Shown piece by piece: positions 24,154-32,499 of a DNA stretch of 43,645 nt. A program made the translations under genes and the position numbers. The DNA lies in NCBI GenBank assembly GCA_016290995.1, contig JAEEVR010000021.1, positions 1 to 43,645 on the forward strand, in the 5' to 3' direction. This DNA comes from Treponema sp. Lineage in GTDB: Bacteria > Spirochaetota > Spirochaetia > Treponematales > Treponemataceae. The first letter of the stretch is position 1. Each line of letters begins with the position of its first letter. The notes under the pieces are model-generated. The model worked only from the letters and a program-made list of their open reading frames with translations. It was not told the DNA's origin and made no database searches.

Positions 24154-24967
24154 CGGAAAAAACACTCCAAAAGAAAATGTGGAAGAAGCGCTTAAAAGGG
24201 GCTTTTCAATTTTGGGCTTTTCTTCCCACAGCCTTTATCCGCATTCGTCGGACTGGCACATGAACGCGGAGGACCATGCAAAATATTTTGGCGAGATCCG
24301 CTCGCTTGCAAAAGAGTATGAAGGCAAAATAAAAATTTACGCCGGCCTTGAGGCTGACTACATTCCGGAATTTGCCTGCGACTTTGAATGGGCCTACAAA
24401 GAGTTTTCTCCCGATTACCTCATTGGCTCCGTTCACTATTTGAACAACAAAAACGGATTTTTTACCGTTGACGGCCCTCTAGCGGAAGTGACGGAAGGCT
24501 TGGAGCGCCTTTACAAGAATGACGGAAAAAAAGCAGTTTGCGAATATTTTGACCGCCAGCGGCAAATGTTGGCCACGCAAAAAATTTCCATTCTTGGCCA
24601 CGCCGACCTTGTAAGGCTTAGGAACGAAAGCTTAAAATTTTTTGACGAAGGCGACTCTTGGTATAAAAAGGAATTAAAAGCCACCGCAAAGGCGGCCGCA
24701 AAAGCCGGCGTAATAGTTGAAATCAACACAGGCGGCATGGCTAGAAGCAAGTTTGACGACGTTTATCCCAGCGTTGAATTTTTGGATTATTTGCGCCAAG
24801 CCGGCGCGCCGGTCACTTTTTCTAGCGATGCGCACAGCGTTGAATGCTTGGACTTTGCTTTTGACCGCGCGGAACTTGCGGCGATCAGGGCGGGATATCA
24901 AGAGGCCGCCTATATAGAAGACGGCCAGATTAAATTCTACCAGCTTAACGGCGCGCTAAAAAGTTAG
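24116..24967 (+). CDS. PHP-domain phosphatase of the HisJ (histidinol-phosphatase) family
   Basis: A 283-residue PHP-fold metallophosphatase. The first metal motif is NYHTHTTFCDG (H6, H8, D13); SSHSLYP, AGLEADYIPEF, GSVHYL, LGHADLVRL and FSSDAHSVECL supply the other metal ligands. The family includes histidinol-phosphate phosphatase, but no his genes are nearby, so another phosphomonoester is possible. The ATG at 24116 has GGAG 7 nt upstream and lies 38 nt inside the end of the hybrid kinase gene, which implies coupled translation. The stop overlaps the convergent DksA-like gene by 4 bp. Confidence 0.85.
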   Translation: MKTNYHTHTTFCDGKNTPKENVEEALKRGFSILGFSSHSLYPHSSDWHMNAEDHAKYFGEIRSLAKEYEGKIKIYAGLEADYIPEFACDFEWAYKEFSPDYLIGSVHYLNNKNGFFTVDGPLAEVTEGLERLYKNDGKKAVCEYFDRQRQMLATQKISILGHADLVRLRNESLKFFDEGDSWYKKELKATAKAAAKAGVIVEINTGGMARSKFDDVYPSVEFLDYLRQAGAPVTFSSDAHSVECLDFAFDRAELAAIRAGYQEAAYIEDGQIKFYQLNGALKS

Positions 24968-25317
24968 CGGCGCTTTTCGGCCTTTGAAGCGCAGTCGATG
25001 CACATAAAGGCGTAAGGCAAAGCCTCAAGGCGCGCTTCGGGAATGGACTTGCCGCACTGAAGGCAAAGGCCATACTTTCCTTGCTGGATGCGAAGGAGCG
25101 CGTTGTTTATAAGCGTAAGGCGGTTGGCGTCCTGCGCGTTGAGCGAATCCAACATATTGCGATCCACCGCTCCAGAAGCGACGTCAATTTCGTCGCCTGA
25201 TTCAACTTTAGAAACCAAATCCTTGAACTCATTGTTCTGGGCCGCAAGAGCTTCCAGAATCAAATTTCTTTGTTCAGTCAATTTTTCTTTCATTTTTTTA
25301 ATAAATGACTGTCTCAA
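24964..25317 (-). CDS. DksA/TraR-family C4 zinc-finger protein
   Basis: A 117-residue protein. The N-terminal two-thirds is a coiled coil (LTEQRNLILEALAAQNNEFKDLV) and the C-terminus is the zinc finger CLQCGKSIPEARLEALPYAFMCIDC (CxxC-x17-CxxC). DksA-type proteins enter the RNA polymerase secondary channel and, with ppGpp, tune rRNA and other promoters. I prefer the TTG at 25317, which has AAGGGG 5 nt upstream; the first ATG (25293) has no ribosome site. The gene diverges from infA. The coiled-coil tip residues cannot be judged for DksA versus other members, so I give no symbol. Confidence 0.85.
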   Translation of the reverse strand: MRQSFIKKMKEKLTEQRNLILEALAAQNNEFKDLVSKVESGDEIDVASGAVDRNMLDSLNAQDANRLTLINNALLRIQQGKYGLCLQCGKSIPEARLEALPYAFMCIDCASKAEKRR

Positions 25318-25329
25318 AATTTTCCCCTT

Positions 25330-25359
25330 GTTGACAAAAACGATTATTTTAAGATAGTA
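25330..25359 (+). promoter_or_regulatory. Promoter of infA
   Basis: A perfect TTGACA (25330-25335), an 18-nt spacer, TAGTAT (25354-25359) overlapping TATAAT (25357-25362). A leader of about 40 nt ends with AGGAGG before the GTG start at 25408. A divergent candidate (TATTAT on the minus strand near 25363-25358) probably serves the DksA-like gene. Confidence 0.7.
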
Positions 25360-25407
25360 TAATACCACATCTTGTAAAAAAATCAAGTGTTTTTTTGAGG
25401 AGGAATC

Positions 25408-25626
25408 GTGCCAAAAGAAGAAGCGATCGAAGTTGAGGGTTTGGTTAAGGAAGCTTTGCCTAATACAATGTTCCGCGTAGAATTAAAGAACGGACACATT
25501 ATTATGGCGCACCTTTCGGGAAAAATGAGAAAGCATTACATCAGAATCGTTCCCGGCGACAACGTTAAGGTTGCGCTGTCTCCCTATGATTTGGACAAGG
25601 GAAGAATCATTTTTAGACAAAGATAA
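25408..25626 (+). CDS. infA: Translation initiation factor IF-1
   Basis: A 72-residue IF-1, the standard length, starting at GTG with AGGAGG 5 nt upstream. The whole protein is the S1-like OB fold: [65 protein letters not shown]. It sits in the ribosomal A site during initiation. Because IF-1 and IF-3 set the balance between leadered and leaderless mRNAs, its presence beside many apparently leaderless genes is of interest, though IF-1 is universal. Confidence 0.97.
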   Translation: MPKEEAIEVEGLVKEALPNTMFRVELKNGHIIMAHLSGKMRKHYIRIVPGDNVKVALSPYDLDKGRIIFRQR

Positions 25627-25631
25627 AATCG

Positions 25632-26180
25632 CTAGTTTTTGCGGAATAAAGCCTTCAGCGCTTTGGAGGCTCCGCTAAAGCCGTTGACGACCGCGGCAAC
25701 GCTAAGAATTGGTCCAATCGGAAAAAGAAAAATCGAAAAATGGATGGACCAAAGGCCGATCATAATCTGCAAAACTTTCCATATCAGCTGGGTAAACGCC
25801 TCGCCGCGCGACATGGGCGGGTCGTTTTGCCTGTTTGAATAATTTGTGTAATAATAACGGCGGCTTGAGTTTGCAAAGTTTTCCCATTCGCGGAAGGGGT
25901 CGTAGCTTTCGTACGGGCCGTATTGCTGGCTTTGGCGCCATTGTTGGCTTTGCTGGCTCTGTCCATAGTTAAAGGCGCCGCCTGCGTCATACTGCGCTCT
26001 TTTGTTTGAATCGCTCAAAACAGAATACGCCTCGGTTATCTTCTTGAATTTTTCTTCGGCGCTTTTGTCGCCGGGATTTCGGTCAGGATGGTATTTAAAT
26101 GCGAGGTTTCTGTAAGCCTTTTTAATTTCGTCTTGCGAGGCGCTTTTTGAAACGCCAAGAAGAGCGTAGTAATCTTCCAT
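25632..26180 (-). CDS. J-domain protein with a C-terminal membrane segment
   Basis: A 182-residue protein with a canonical J domain at residues 3-66 ([25 protein letters not shown] at 31-33, [15 protein letters not shown]). A Gln/Tyr/Ser-rich linker (about 70-120) follows, then a hydrophobic region (about 135-170, [33 protein letters not shown]). It lacks the zinc-finger and C-terminal domains of DnaJ, so it is a specialised co-chaperone that would recruit DnaK to the inner membrane. It lies downstream of the Smr gene. The -10-like TATATT (26192-26187) ends 6 nt before the ATG with TTGCCG 17 nt further up, so it may also have its own leaderless transcript. Confidence 0.88.
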   Translation of the reverse strand: MEDYYALLGVSKSASQDEIKKAYRNLAFKYHPDRNPGDKSAEEKFKKITEAYSVLSDSNKRAQYDAGGAFNYGQSQQSQQWRQSQQYGPYESYDPFREWENFANSSRRYYYTNYSNRQNDPPMSRGEAFTQLIWKVLQIMIGLWSIHFSIFLFPIGPILSVAAVVNGFSGASKALKALFRKN

Positions 26181-26215
26181 AATTAAAATATAATGAATTT
26201 ACTGGCGAACGGCAA
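26181..26215 (-). promoter_or_regulatory. Possible internal leaderless promoter of the J-domain gene
   Basis: On the minus strand, TTGCCG (26215-26210), a 17-nt spacer, TATATT (26192-26187), then TTAATT and the ATG at 26180. The -35 overlaps the 3' end of the Smr gene. It is weaker than the other members of this promoter class. Confidence 0.4.
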
Positions 26216-26594
26216 CCCAAGTCGCGCCGCTTCCGCCGTGGTATTTGTCGGCTTTTCCGTAAGCGCCCAATCGTTGGTCGCCTTCGATAAATTTTTTTAC
26301 CACGCTTCCCAAGACGCCTTCGCTGTCGGCGGAATGAATGCCTTTTCCATGAATGATTAAAACTTTTTGCAAGCCGCGACGCCTTGCGTTGGCGACAAAA
26401 TCATTAAGGGCTTTCCAAGCCTCTTCTTGAGTTTTTCCGTGAAGGTCAAGCGTGTCTTGCGGAGCCAAGTTTTGGATGTAAGAGGAGCGGCGCGCTTTTT
26501 GTTGAGTTTCCAGTTTTTGCGCCGCCGCGTCCTTGTCAATGATTTGATGGTTTTGCGACGATTCCCATTTGCTTAAGATGTCGCCAAAATTCAT
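26199..26594 (-). CDS. Small MutS-related (Smr) domain protein
   Basis: A 131-residue protein. A charged helical N-terminus (1-45) precedes an Smr domain: TLDLHGKTQEEAWKALNDF (DLHG at 50-53), VLIIHGKGIHS, and the closing HGGSGATWVAV. Stand-alone Smr proteins act as nicking or RNA endonucleases; related bacterial proteins rescue stalled or collided ribosomes. Together with rqcH in this window that would make two ribosome-quality-control factors, but the link is inference. The ATG overlaps the stop of the BatD-like gene (ATGA) with GGAA 6 nt upstream. Confidence 0.88.
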   Translation of the reverse strand: MNFGDILSKWESSQNHQIIDKDAAAQKLETQQKARRSSYIQNLAPQDTLDLHGKTQEEAWKALNDFVANARRRGLQKVLIIHGKGIHSADSEGVLGSVVKKFIEGDQRLGAYGKADKYHGGSGATWVAVRQ

Positions 26595-27970
26595 TTTATT
26601 TCCGCAAGATTTTCTTTTTTAATCCAGCCGCCGTTTTCGTTGTAGACGATGTAATACCAGCCCTGGACTTCTTCTTTGATTTGGACGCGGCTTCCGCCGT
26701 TTACCGCGGATTTTGTTATGGCCGAATCTTCTGGGATGGGGCTAATCTCTCCGCCGACCAAAACTCCGTAACGTTTTAGAACCGCGTTTGTCGCCAGCGC
26801 CGAAAAGAAAATCATTCCAAGCGCCGCGATTGCGATGACGGCGGCCTCAAAGCGTTTTTTGCAAAGGACAAAGATAATCGACAAAAGAACCAATAGGCCG
26901 TTGACTCCGATAATGATAAAGAACAAGTAGTAGTTCACTTCGTTTTCGGAAGACTTGATTCCCGCGGCGCGCTCGGCGGCTATTCGTTCCGCGCGAACTT
27001 TTCCAAGGTTAAAGAGGGAGCGACGCTCAAGCGACCTAAGCTGCGCGATTTGCGCGCAGTCAAAGGGCGTGACGGCGCTTGTCTTTTTTGTTTTTTCGGA
27101 GCCGGTCGATTCAGACCAAGCGTAGGCGTAAACCGATTCTTCTTGGCTGGACTCTGCGCTTTGCGCGTCTTTTTTTTGCGGAACGACAGTCACGATGCAT
27201 TCCGGAGTCGAAAGGTAAACCGAGCGGCCGGAGTAGGCGGTGACCATCATTCTTATTTCCGGAAGCGATGTCACGCCTGTGGCAAAGGGCTTCCATTCAA
27301 AGTAGGACACTGGAACTTTTTCGGTGGAAAAGTCCGACGAGCGGCGAGGCTTGTTCATTTCGGCATAGCGCTCGATTTCTCTAAAAAGCGAGTCCTTTGG
27401 TATGTTCCACGCGAATTGCTGGGCCTGAAGCGCGTACTGCAAGTAAACCTTAAATCGGGCCGCCTTGTCGCTTTCCAAGGTAATGGTGGGCGTTTTCTTC
27501 GCGTCCGCGCTGATGGTTTGGCCGTTGTCGAACACGACAATCATTCGGGGCAGAATAGTGCGGGGGTTTTCGTATACTTCAACCGGCTTAAACTTGACCG
27601 AGTATCGGCGGCCCTTTATGTAAACCACCAACGGAGGAAAGGTGTAGCTTCCGGTTTGTCTAAAGGTAAACCACAAGTCAACTTCCGTTCCCGCGTTTCC
27701 GTCAGAGGAAATGTAGTCGCTTTTTTTTGACGAGTTAAATATTACGCCTTCTGGAAAATTTGGGAGTTCCGTTTGAACGTCGCTGGGAATTACCCTCGGA
27801 ATTTTTAAGATGAATTGCGCGTCATTGTTTGTAAAAAAGATGTCGTCTTTGGGAAGCGCTTCCAAAGTTTCGGCAAATGTTTGAGAATGCAATTGTTGGC
27901 ATAAAAGAAGCGACGCCGCTAGTAATCCAAGGGCGAGGCGCCTTTTTGCTCTTGCTGAGTGTTTTTCCAT
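26591..27970 (-). CDS. BatD-like membrane protein with a C-terminal SH3 domain
   Basis: A 459-residue protein. The signal peptide (about 1-33) precedes a beta-rich periplasmic region (about 40-285) in the style of BatD: NNDAQFILKIPRVIPSDVQTELPNFP, LWFTFRQTGSYTFPPLVVYIKG. Two membrane helices lie at about 345-367 and 374-396. The last 60 residues form a small SH3 module (AVNGGSRVQIKEEVQGWYYIVYNENGGWIKKENL). Bat proteins are named from Bacteroides aerotolerance operons and their biochemical role is unsettled. A BatD-like half joined to a BatE-like SH3 tail is an inference from fold order. It overlaps the BatB/C gene by 52 nt, and no close ribosome site supports the chosen ATG, so the start is uncertain. 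Confidence 0.7.
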   Translation of the reverse strand: MEKHSARAKRRLALGLLAASLLLCQQLHSQTFAETLEALPKDDIFFTNNDAQFILKIPRVIPSDVQTELPNFPEGVIFNSSKKSDYISSDGNAGTEVDLWFTFRQTGSYTFPPLVVYIKGRRYSVKFKPVEVYENPRTILPRMIVVFDNGQTISADAKKTPTITLESDKAARFKVYLQYALQAQQFAWNIPKDSLFREIERYAEMNKPRRSSDFSTEKVPVSYFEWKPFATGVTSLPEIRMMVTAYSGRSVYLSTPECIVTVVPQKKDAQSAESSQEESVYAYAWSESTGSEKTKKTSAVTPFDCAQIAQLRSLERRSLFNLGKVRAERIAAERAAGIKSSENEVNYYLFFIIIGVNGLLVLLSIIFVLCKKRFEAAVIAIAALGMIFFSALATNAVLKRYGVLVGGEISPIPEDSAITKSAVNGGSRVQIKEEVQGWYYIVYNENGGWIKKENLAEIK

Positions 27971-29538
27971 TGTTGTTGGTCTTTCTCCCGTATTCTATTA
28001 AAGACAGATTTTTGCAAATCGGATTCTTCTTGCGATATTTCGTTGGCGCCGTTCAACTGGCGCTCGCTTTCCTTTGCGCGCTGGGTTTGCTGGTTGTAGG
28101 AAAGCTCCAAGTTGATTTTTGCCCTAACGTTGGACGGATCGACTAAAAGCGCGTTTTTGAAAAGTTCGGCGGCCTTTTGGTAGTCGCCCTCGCGCTGCGC
28201 GATTATTCCGGAATTGTAAAAGGCTGCGAATTTTATTTTGTTGGGAGCGTTACCCGAAAGCCCGTTGATTTTTTCAAGCGCGGCGGCGTTTTCGTTTTGC
28301 ATCAAGTAAGTTGTCGAAAGTCCGTAAAGCGCGTATTGCTTGATGGTTTCATCGCCGTTTTCTTTTGCTTCGTCAAGGCTTTGGCTAAACTTTGCGACGG
28401 CTTCTGTGTATTGCTTTTGGTTCCAGTTCCAAACCGCGCTTAAAATCTTTTTTGATTCCTCAAACTCGCTGGAGCATGAGCAAAGGCAAAGCGCCACCAA
28501 AGAGAGCGCGAGTTTTTCTTGGAATCCGCGTAAAGAAAATTCGCTTGCAAAGAAACTTAGGATAAAGAAAATGACTCCCAAGATGATAAAAAACAAGTGG
28601 CGGTCAACCGGTTGCATTTCGTAAGACATTGTGATTTTGTCGCCGTCGTTTTTGATTGTCGATAAAACTTTTCTTGCGGAGCCAAGCTCGGTGGCGTCGA
28701 TGAATTGGGCGGACGCTCCTTTGATAAAGCTAAAGCCTTGGCCGCCAAGGTTTTTCTTGTTTGCTTCGCTTACGCATTGCTTTATTTTGTCCGATCGCAG
28801 GGCGGTCTTTACTTGCGTCTTTCCGTCGCCCGCAAAGATTTCAGTTTCGCGCTCTTCGCCAAAACCGATTATAACCACGCTGACGCCTTTTTTTAGCGCA
28901 AGGCCCAAGGCGTTTTCCAAAGTGGGGTCGCTTTCCTCTCCGTCAGTAAAAAGCCAAATTACCGGAGCGTTTGAAATGTTTTTTGGAAAGGCTTTGAGCG
29001 CCGCGTTGACGCCTTCGCCCAAATTGCTTCCCGCCGAGCTCATCAGTTTTGGCGACAGCATCGAAAGCAATGAACGGATCGCCTCTGTGTCTTCCGTAAG
29101 GGGAACGGCAATGATTCCGTTTCCTTTTGCAAGAACGGCGCTTGCCGGAACGCCTTGCATTTTGTCCAACAAGTCGTAGGTGTAAGAGGCAACTGCCTCT
29201 AGGCGCGTCAAATTGTTTGGACAGTCGCGCGCGGTCATACTGTAAGAAATGTCAAAAACCATCGCGACGGCATTGCCGTTTTTTTGCGCGGGGGTTGATA
29301 CCGTTCCCCAAGAAATGCCGGCCATCGCAAAAATCATCATGCACCATGCGGCTGATCTTAAAACGACTCTGGCAAAAATTCTTTTTCGCATATTTTTGTA
29401 TTCTTTTGTCTTTTTGTTTTTTGCCGACTTCATCAAGAGCGAGAAAATTTTTTTGTAAGTAAAGGCGCTGTACATCAGCGGCGGAACGATAAGCAAGAGT
29501 CCGTACAAGGCCAATGGGCGTTCAATGCTAAAGTTCAT
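27919..29538 (-). CDS. BatB-BatC fusion: VWA domain plus TPR domain
   Basis: A 539-residue protein. Two membrane helices lie at about 10-27 and 48-70. A von Willebrand A domain fills about 85-300 with a complete MIDAS (FDISYSMTARD; later FTDGEE). Another helix lies at about 315-333 and a hydrophobic Cys-rich segment at about 345-362 (LVALCLCSCSSEF), which could be an internal lipoprotein-like anchor. TPRs occupy about 375-490 (ALYGLSTTYLMQNENAAALEK; AAFYNSGIIAQREGDYQKAAELFKNALLVDPSN). In Bacteroides, BatB and BatC are separate; here they are one chain. The ATG at 29538 has AGGAG 5 nt upstream and overlaps the batA stop (ATGA). Confidence 0.85.
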   Translation of the reverse strand: MNFSIERPLALYGLLLIVPPLMYSAFTYKKIFSLLMKSAKNKKTKEYKNMRKRIFARVVLRSAAWCMMIFAMAGISWGTVSTPAQKNGNAVAMVFDISYSMTARDCPNNLTRLEAVASYTYDLLDKMQGVPASAVLAKGNGIIAVPLTEDTEAIRSLLSMLSPKLMSSAGSNLGEGVNAALKAFPKNISNAPVIWLFTDGEESDPTLENALGLALKKGVSVVIIGFGEERETEIFAGDGKTQVKTALRSDKIKQCVSEANKKNLGGQGFSFIKGASAQFIDATELGSARKVLSTIKNDGDKITMSYEMQPVDRHLFFIILGVIFFILSFFASEFSLRGFQEKLALSLVALCLCSCSSEFEESKKILSAVWNWNQKQYTEAVAKFSQSLDEAKENGDETIKQYALYGLSTTYLMQNENAAALEKINGLSGNAPNKIKFAAFYNSGIIAQREGDYQKAAELFKNALLVDPSNVRAKINLELSYNQQTQRAKESERQLNGANEISQEESDLQKSVFNRIREKDQQQWKNTQQEQKGASPLDY

Positions 29539-30539
29539 ACAAACTCCTTGAGCAAAAATCTTCTGATTGTCCAAGACAAGGCAAAAATCAAGATCGCCGC
29601 AAAAAGAAATTTATCGTAGTATTGCTTGTTGACGTTCCTTAAGTAATAGTTTTGCGCCACGCTTTCCCTGCGAGTGATCGCCGACAAAGCGGTTGAAAGC
29701 GCCGGCAAGTTTTCAACTCCGTAATAGTGGCCGCCGGAGCTTAACGCGATTTTTTCCAAGGGGCCGGAATCAAAAGCCGAGTCGAGATAGCCTGTGTATT
29801 CTTTTCCTGTGTAAGGATCCTTGTAGTCAAGGGGAACGGAACCTCGCGTTCCGATGCCGACTGTGTACAAAGTGATTTTGTTCTCTACCGCAAGTTTGGC
29901 GGCGGTGTCGGGATGAATTTCTCCGGCGTTGTTTTCGCCGTCGGTGATCAATACGATTGATTTGCGCGGCGCCATTGAAGTTGACAAGTGGTATATGGCG
30001 GAGCTAAGGCCGGTTCCAAGCGCGGTTCCTTCGCCCATTTCGCCAAGGGTCAAGGAAGAAAGGCGGCTTTCAAAGTAATCCAAGTCCGAAGTCGGCGGAA
30101 CTACAATCGCCGCCTCGTTTCCCATCGCGACAAGCCCGTAAGAGGCGCCTGAGTTTTTTTGAACCAAACTGTGCGCGGCTTGCTTGGCCGCGTCGATTCT
30201 TGTTCCGCCGCCGATGTCTCTGGCCGCCATTGAAGGACTTGTGTCCAAGACAAAAATTATGTCGGAGCCGCGCGTCGTGTAAACGCGTTCCTGCTCGCTG
30301 ATTACAGGATCGGCAAACGCGAATACGATCATCACAAAGGCGGCGAAAACCAAACTGGTTGAAAGCGCCGAAGTGAAATTCAACAGCTTGTTGTCCCAAG
30401 AAAAAACATAGCCGCCCCAATCGGCAAAGGTCAGCGGAAAGCTGATTTGTTGCAAGAGGCCCACTTTTCTAAAAACCAAAAATAGCGGAATCAAGAGCAA
30501 AAGGAAAAACGCCGCCGGGTTCATAAAACTAAAGGACAT
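29535..30539 (-). CDS. batA: BatA: membrane protein with a von Willebrand A domain
   Basis: A 334-residue protein. One N-terminal helix (MNPAAFFLLLLIPLFLVF) and a second at about 50-72 precede a periplasm- or cytoplasm-facing VWA domain (about 82-290) with the MIDAS motif VLDTSPSMAARD and LITDGENN. A last helix lies at about 308-328. This is the BatA layout. VWA domains bind a metal-held acidic ligand and often work with a MoxR AAA+ ATPase, present four genes upstream. The ATG at 30539 has GAGGAGGG 5 nt upstream; it lies 11 nt inside the preceding gene. Confidence 0.88.
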   Translation of the reverse strand: MSFSFMNPAAFFLLLLIPLFLVFRKVGLLQQISFPLTFADWGGYVFSWDNKLLNFTSALSTSLVFAAFVMIVFAFADPVISEQERVYTTRGSDIIFVLDTSPSMAARDIGGGTRIDAAKQAAHSLVQKNSGASYGLVAMGNEAAIVVPPTSDLDYFESRLSSLTLGEMGEGTALGTGLSSAIYHLSTSMAPRKSIVLITDGENNAGEIHPDTAAKLAVENKITLYTVGIGTRGSVPLDYKDPYTGKEYTGYLDSAFDSGPLEKIALSSGGHYYGVENLPALSTALSAITRRESVAQNYYLRNVNKQYYDKFLFAAILIFALSWTIRRFLLKEFV

Positions 30540-31593
30540 CCATTCCCTCCTCTGACGCTCCGTCGCTTTCAAAAAGCGCGATAGCCTTTAATACCATGTC
30601 GCTAAGGGATTTTCGTTCGTAGCCGGCCAACTTTGCTTGGTGTTCCGCCGGCGGATACAACTGAGAGTCGATGGAATCGTGAGCGTAGCGAATGTAGTCG
30701 GTGCGGATGAACATTGAGGTCAAGTCCTCCACGCTGTAAGCGATTGAGTCCGGAATGTCGCCCAAACAAATTTTTGTAAAGCCTTCCCTGATGCCGCGCG
30801 CCGATGCGGACTTAAATGGATAGTCAAACCTAAAGTCAAGGTAGGCGCGCGTGATGTTTTGCAAGGCGGCGCAAAAGTCGATGTCGCTGATTTTTTTGTT
30901 GCGGAAAAGGCGCTTGATTTTCTTTACCGCGATTGTTGAATTTCTTCTATGGGCTCTTCTTATCGACATGTGCTTAAACCATCGGCGGATGTCGCCGAAT
31001 TTTATCAAGGCGCGCAAGAGCAAGGCGAACACAATCAAGGCCGCGAGCAAAAGGGCAAAGAGAACGTATGTCGTTCCCGGAATGATAAAAGGCGGCGCCG
31101 GCGGCTGCATGTCGCGGAGATTTGTTTTTTCTACAATCGATTTTATTTCGATTGGCTCGAACAAAATTGAATACGAAATGTTTTTGTTTTTGTCCTTGTC
31201 GCTAAGACTTAGAACCGAGAACAAGTCAAAGGGCGGAAACTCGATTATGCCGGGCCGCCACGGAACGATTTGCAGGCTGATGACGTATTCCATATCGTTG
31301 CGGCTAAAGTAGGCGCTCTTGATTGTCAAAGCGGTGTTCAAGTTTCTAAAAGGAAATTTGCTGATGTCGATTTTTTCTTCCATCACCAAATCGGAGTTTG
31401 GAAAAAAATCAACCGCGCTTCTAAAGGAATAGCGCAACTCGGCTTGGTCGCCTACAAAAACTTCCAGCGGAAGAAGTGATTGCGAAACTTCGGAAGCGTT
31501 TTCGGAAACGTTGTCGTAAAAGTTTTGCGCGGACAAAAGAGGCAAGGCGGCTGCGAAAAGCGCGGCTATGACGGCCGATCTGATTTTTATCAT
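30529..31593 (-). CDS. Exported single-pass membrane protein of the Bat operon (DUF4381-like position)
   Basis: A 354-residue protein with a signal peptide (about 1-22, ALPLLSA), a beta-rich exported region (about 35-165) and a membrane helix at about 173-196 (TYVLFALLLAALIVFALLLRALI). A cytoplasmic helical tail (about 200-354) includes FCAALQNITRAYLDFRF and EDLTSMFIRTDYIRYA. This order, and the place between DUF58 and BatA, match the DUF4381-type protein found in many MoxR/Bat operons, but sequence identity to that family cannot be confirmed by eye. It overlaps the DUF58 gene by ATGA and batA by 11 nt. Confidence 0.75.
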   Translation of the reverse strand: MIKIRSAVIAALFAAALPLLSAQNFYDNVSENASEVSQSLLPLEVFVGDQAELRYSFRSAVDFFPNSDLVMEEKIDISKFPFRNLNTALTIKSAYFSRNDMEYVISLQIVPWRPGIIEFPPFDLFSVLSLSDKDKNKNISYSILFEPIEIKSIVEKTNLRDMQPPAPPFIIPGTTYVLFALLLAALIVFALLLRALIKFGDIRRWFKHMSIRRAHRRNSTIAVKKIKRLFRNKKISDIDFCAALQNITRAYLDFRFDYPFKSASARGIREGFTKICLGDIPDSIAYSVEDLTSMFIRTDYIRYAHDSIDSQLYPPAEHQAKLAGYERKSLSDMVLKAIALFESDGASEEGMDVL

Positions 31594-32480
31594 ACGGCTT
31601 CCCTCTGCGTAAAGAAATTTAAAAGCGCGCTTAAAGGGTCTTCGCTGGTTGAGATCGAAAGTGGAACTCCGCCGCGCCTTAAAACGATGTCAGTCCATCT
31701 TTTTGTTCGCATAGCGGCGTCTTCGCGCCATTGTCCTCTAAAAGTTTTTGACAAGGTTGGAAAAAGTTTTCTAAGCCCTGTCTCTGAATCGCGGACGTTA
31801 ATCGAACCGATTTCGGGCAAGGAAGAGTCCATGCTGTCGGTTATCCTTACGGCGACCGCGTCGTGACGAGCCGCCATGTGCGCGAAGGCGTCTTCCCAGC
31901 CGCCGGCCCTAAAGTCCGAGATTACAAAAACAAGCGAACGCTTCTTTAACAATTTTCCGGCGCCTTGCAAGGCGGCCGCAAGCGCGGTTCCCCGGCGGCG
32001 TTCCGGATACTCGTCAAGGCGCGAAAGCAAAAGCATTGTTTGGTTTGAAGAATTTTTTGGCTTTACAGCAAACTCAATGTCGCCGGAAAACAATACCGCG
32101 CCGACTGGGTTTGCGTTGCGTTCCGCGCTGAGGGTAAGTAGCGCGGCGATTTCGGTGGCGCTTTCAAGCCTGGTTTTGTTTTTGGTTCCTTCTTGCATTG
32201 AGATGGAGCGGTCGACGATTAGGAAAATTTGAAGCTCGCGCTCCTCGTCAAAAAGCTTTACAAAAGGCTTTCCGCTGCGAGCGGTTACGTTCCAGTCGAT
32301 TGTTCGGACGTCGTCGCCGCGCAAGTATTCGCGCACGCCGGCAAATTCAATTCCCTGTCCGTGATACAAGGAACGGAAAGTTCCGTTTTGCATCGCAGAT
32401 GCGAGGGAGGCTGTGGTTATTCTAAGGACTGCCGCGCGCTTTATTAAAGACTCACGGTCCGAAATTAAATTTTCCGCCAT
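31590..32480 (-). CDS. DUF58-family protein
   Basis: A 296-residue soluble DUF58 protein. The signature is GQGIEFAGVREYLRGDDVRTIDWNVTARSGKPFVKLFDEERE (about 41-82), followed by a VWA-like region whose first strand FLIVDRSISM has a MIDAS-type DxSxS. DUF58 proteins are the constant partners of MoxR ATPases and are thought to act as adaptors. The gene follows moxR by 19 nt with GGA about 8 nt before the ATG, and overlaps the next gene (ATGA). Confidence 0.9.
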   Translation of the reverse strand: MAENLISDRESLIKRAAVLRITTASLASAMQNGTFRSLYHGQGIEFAGVREYLRGDDVRTIDWNVTARSGKPFVKLFDEERELQIFLIVDRSISMQEGTKNKTRLESATEIAALLTLSAERNANPVGAVLFSGDIEFAVKPKNSSNQTMLLLSRLDEYPERRRGTALAAALQGAGKLLKKRSLVFVISDFRAGGWEDAFAHMAARHDAVAVRITDSMDSSLPEIGSINVRDSETGLRKLFPTLSKTFRGQWREDAAMRTKRWTDIVLRRGGVPLSISTSEDPLSALLNFFTQREAV

Positions 32481-32499
32481 TTTTTAAATCCAGATTGAG

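Noticed and set aside
27050..27730. Open frame of 226 codons on the plus strand opposite the BatD-like gene
   Set aside because: It is a shadow frame: no ribosome site, unnatural Arg/Phe/Gly-rich composition, and the minus strand has a coherent signal peptide, helices and SH3 domain. Many similar antisense frames exist in this codon-biased DNA.
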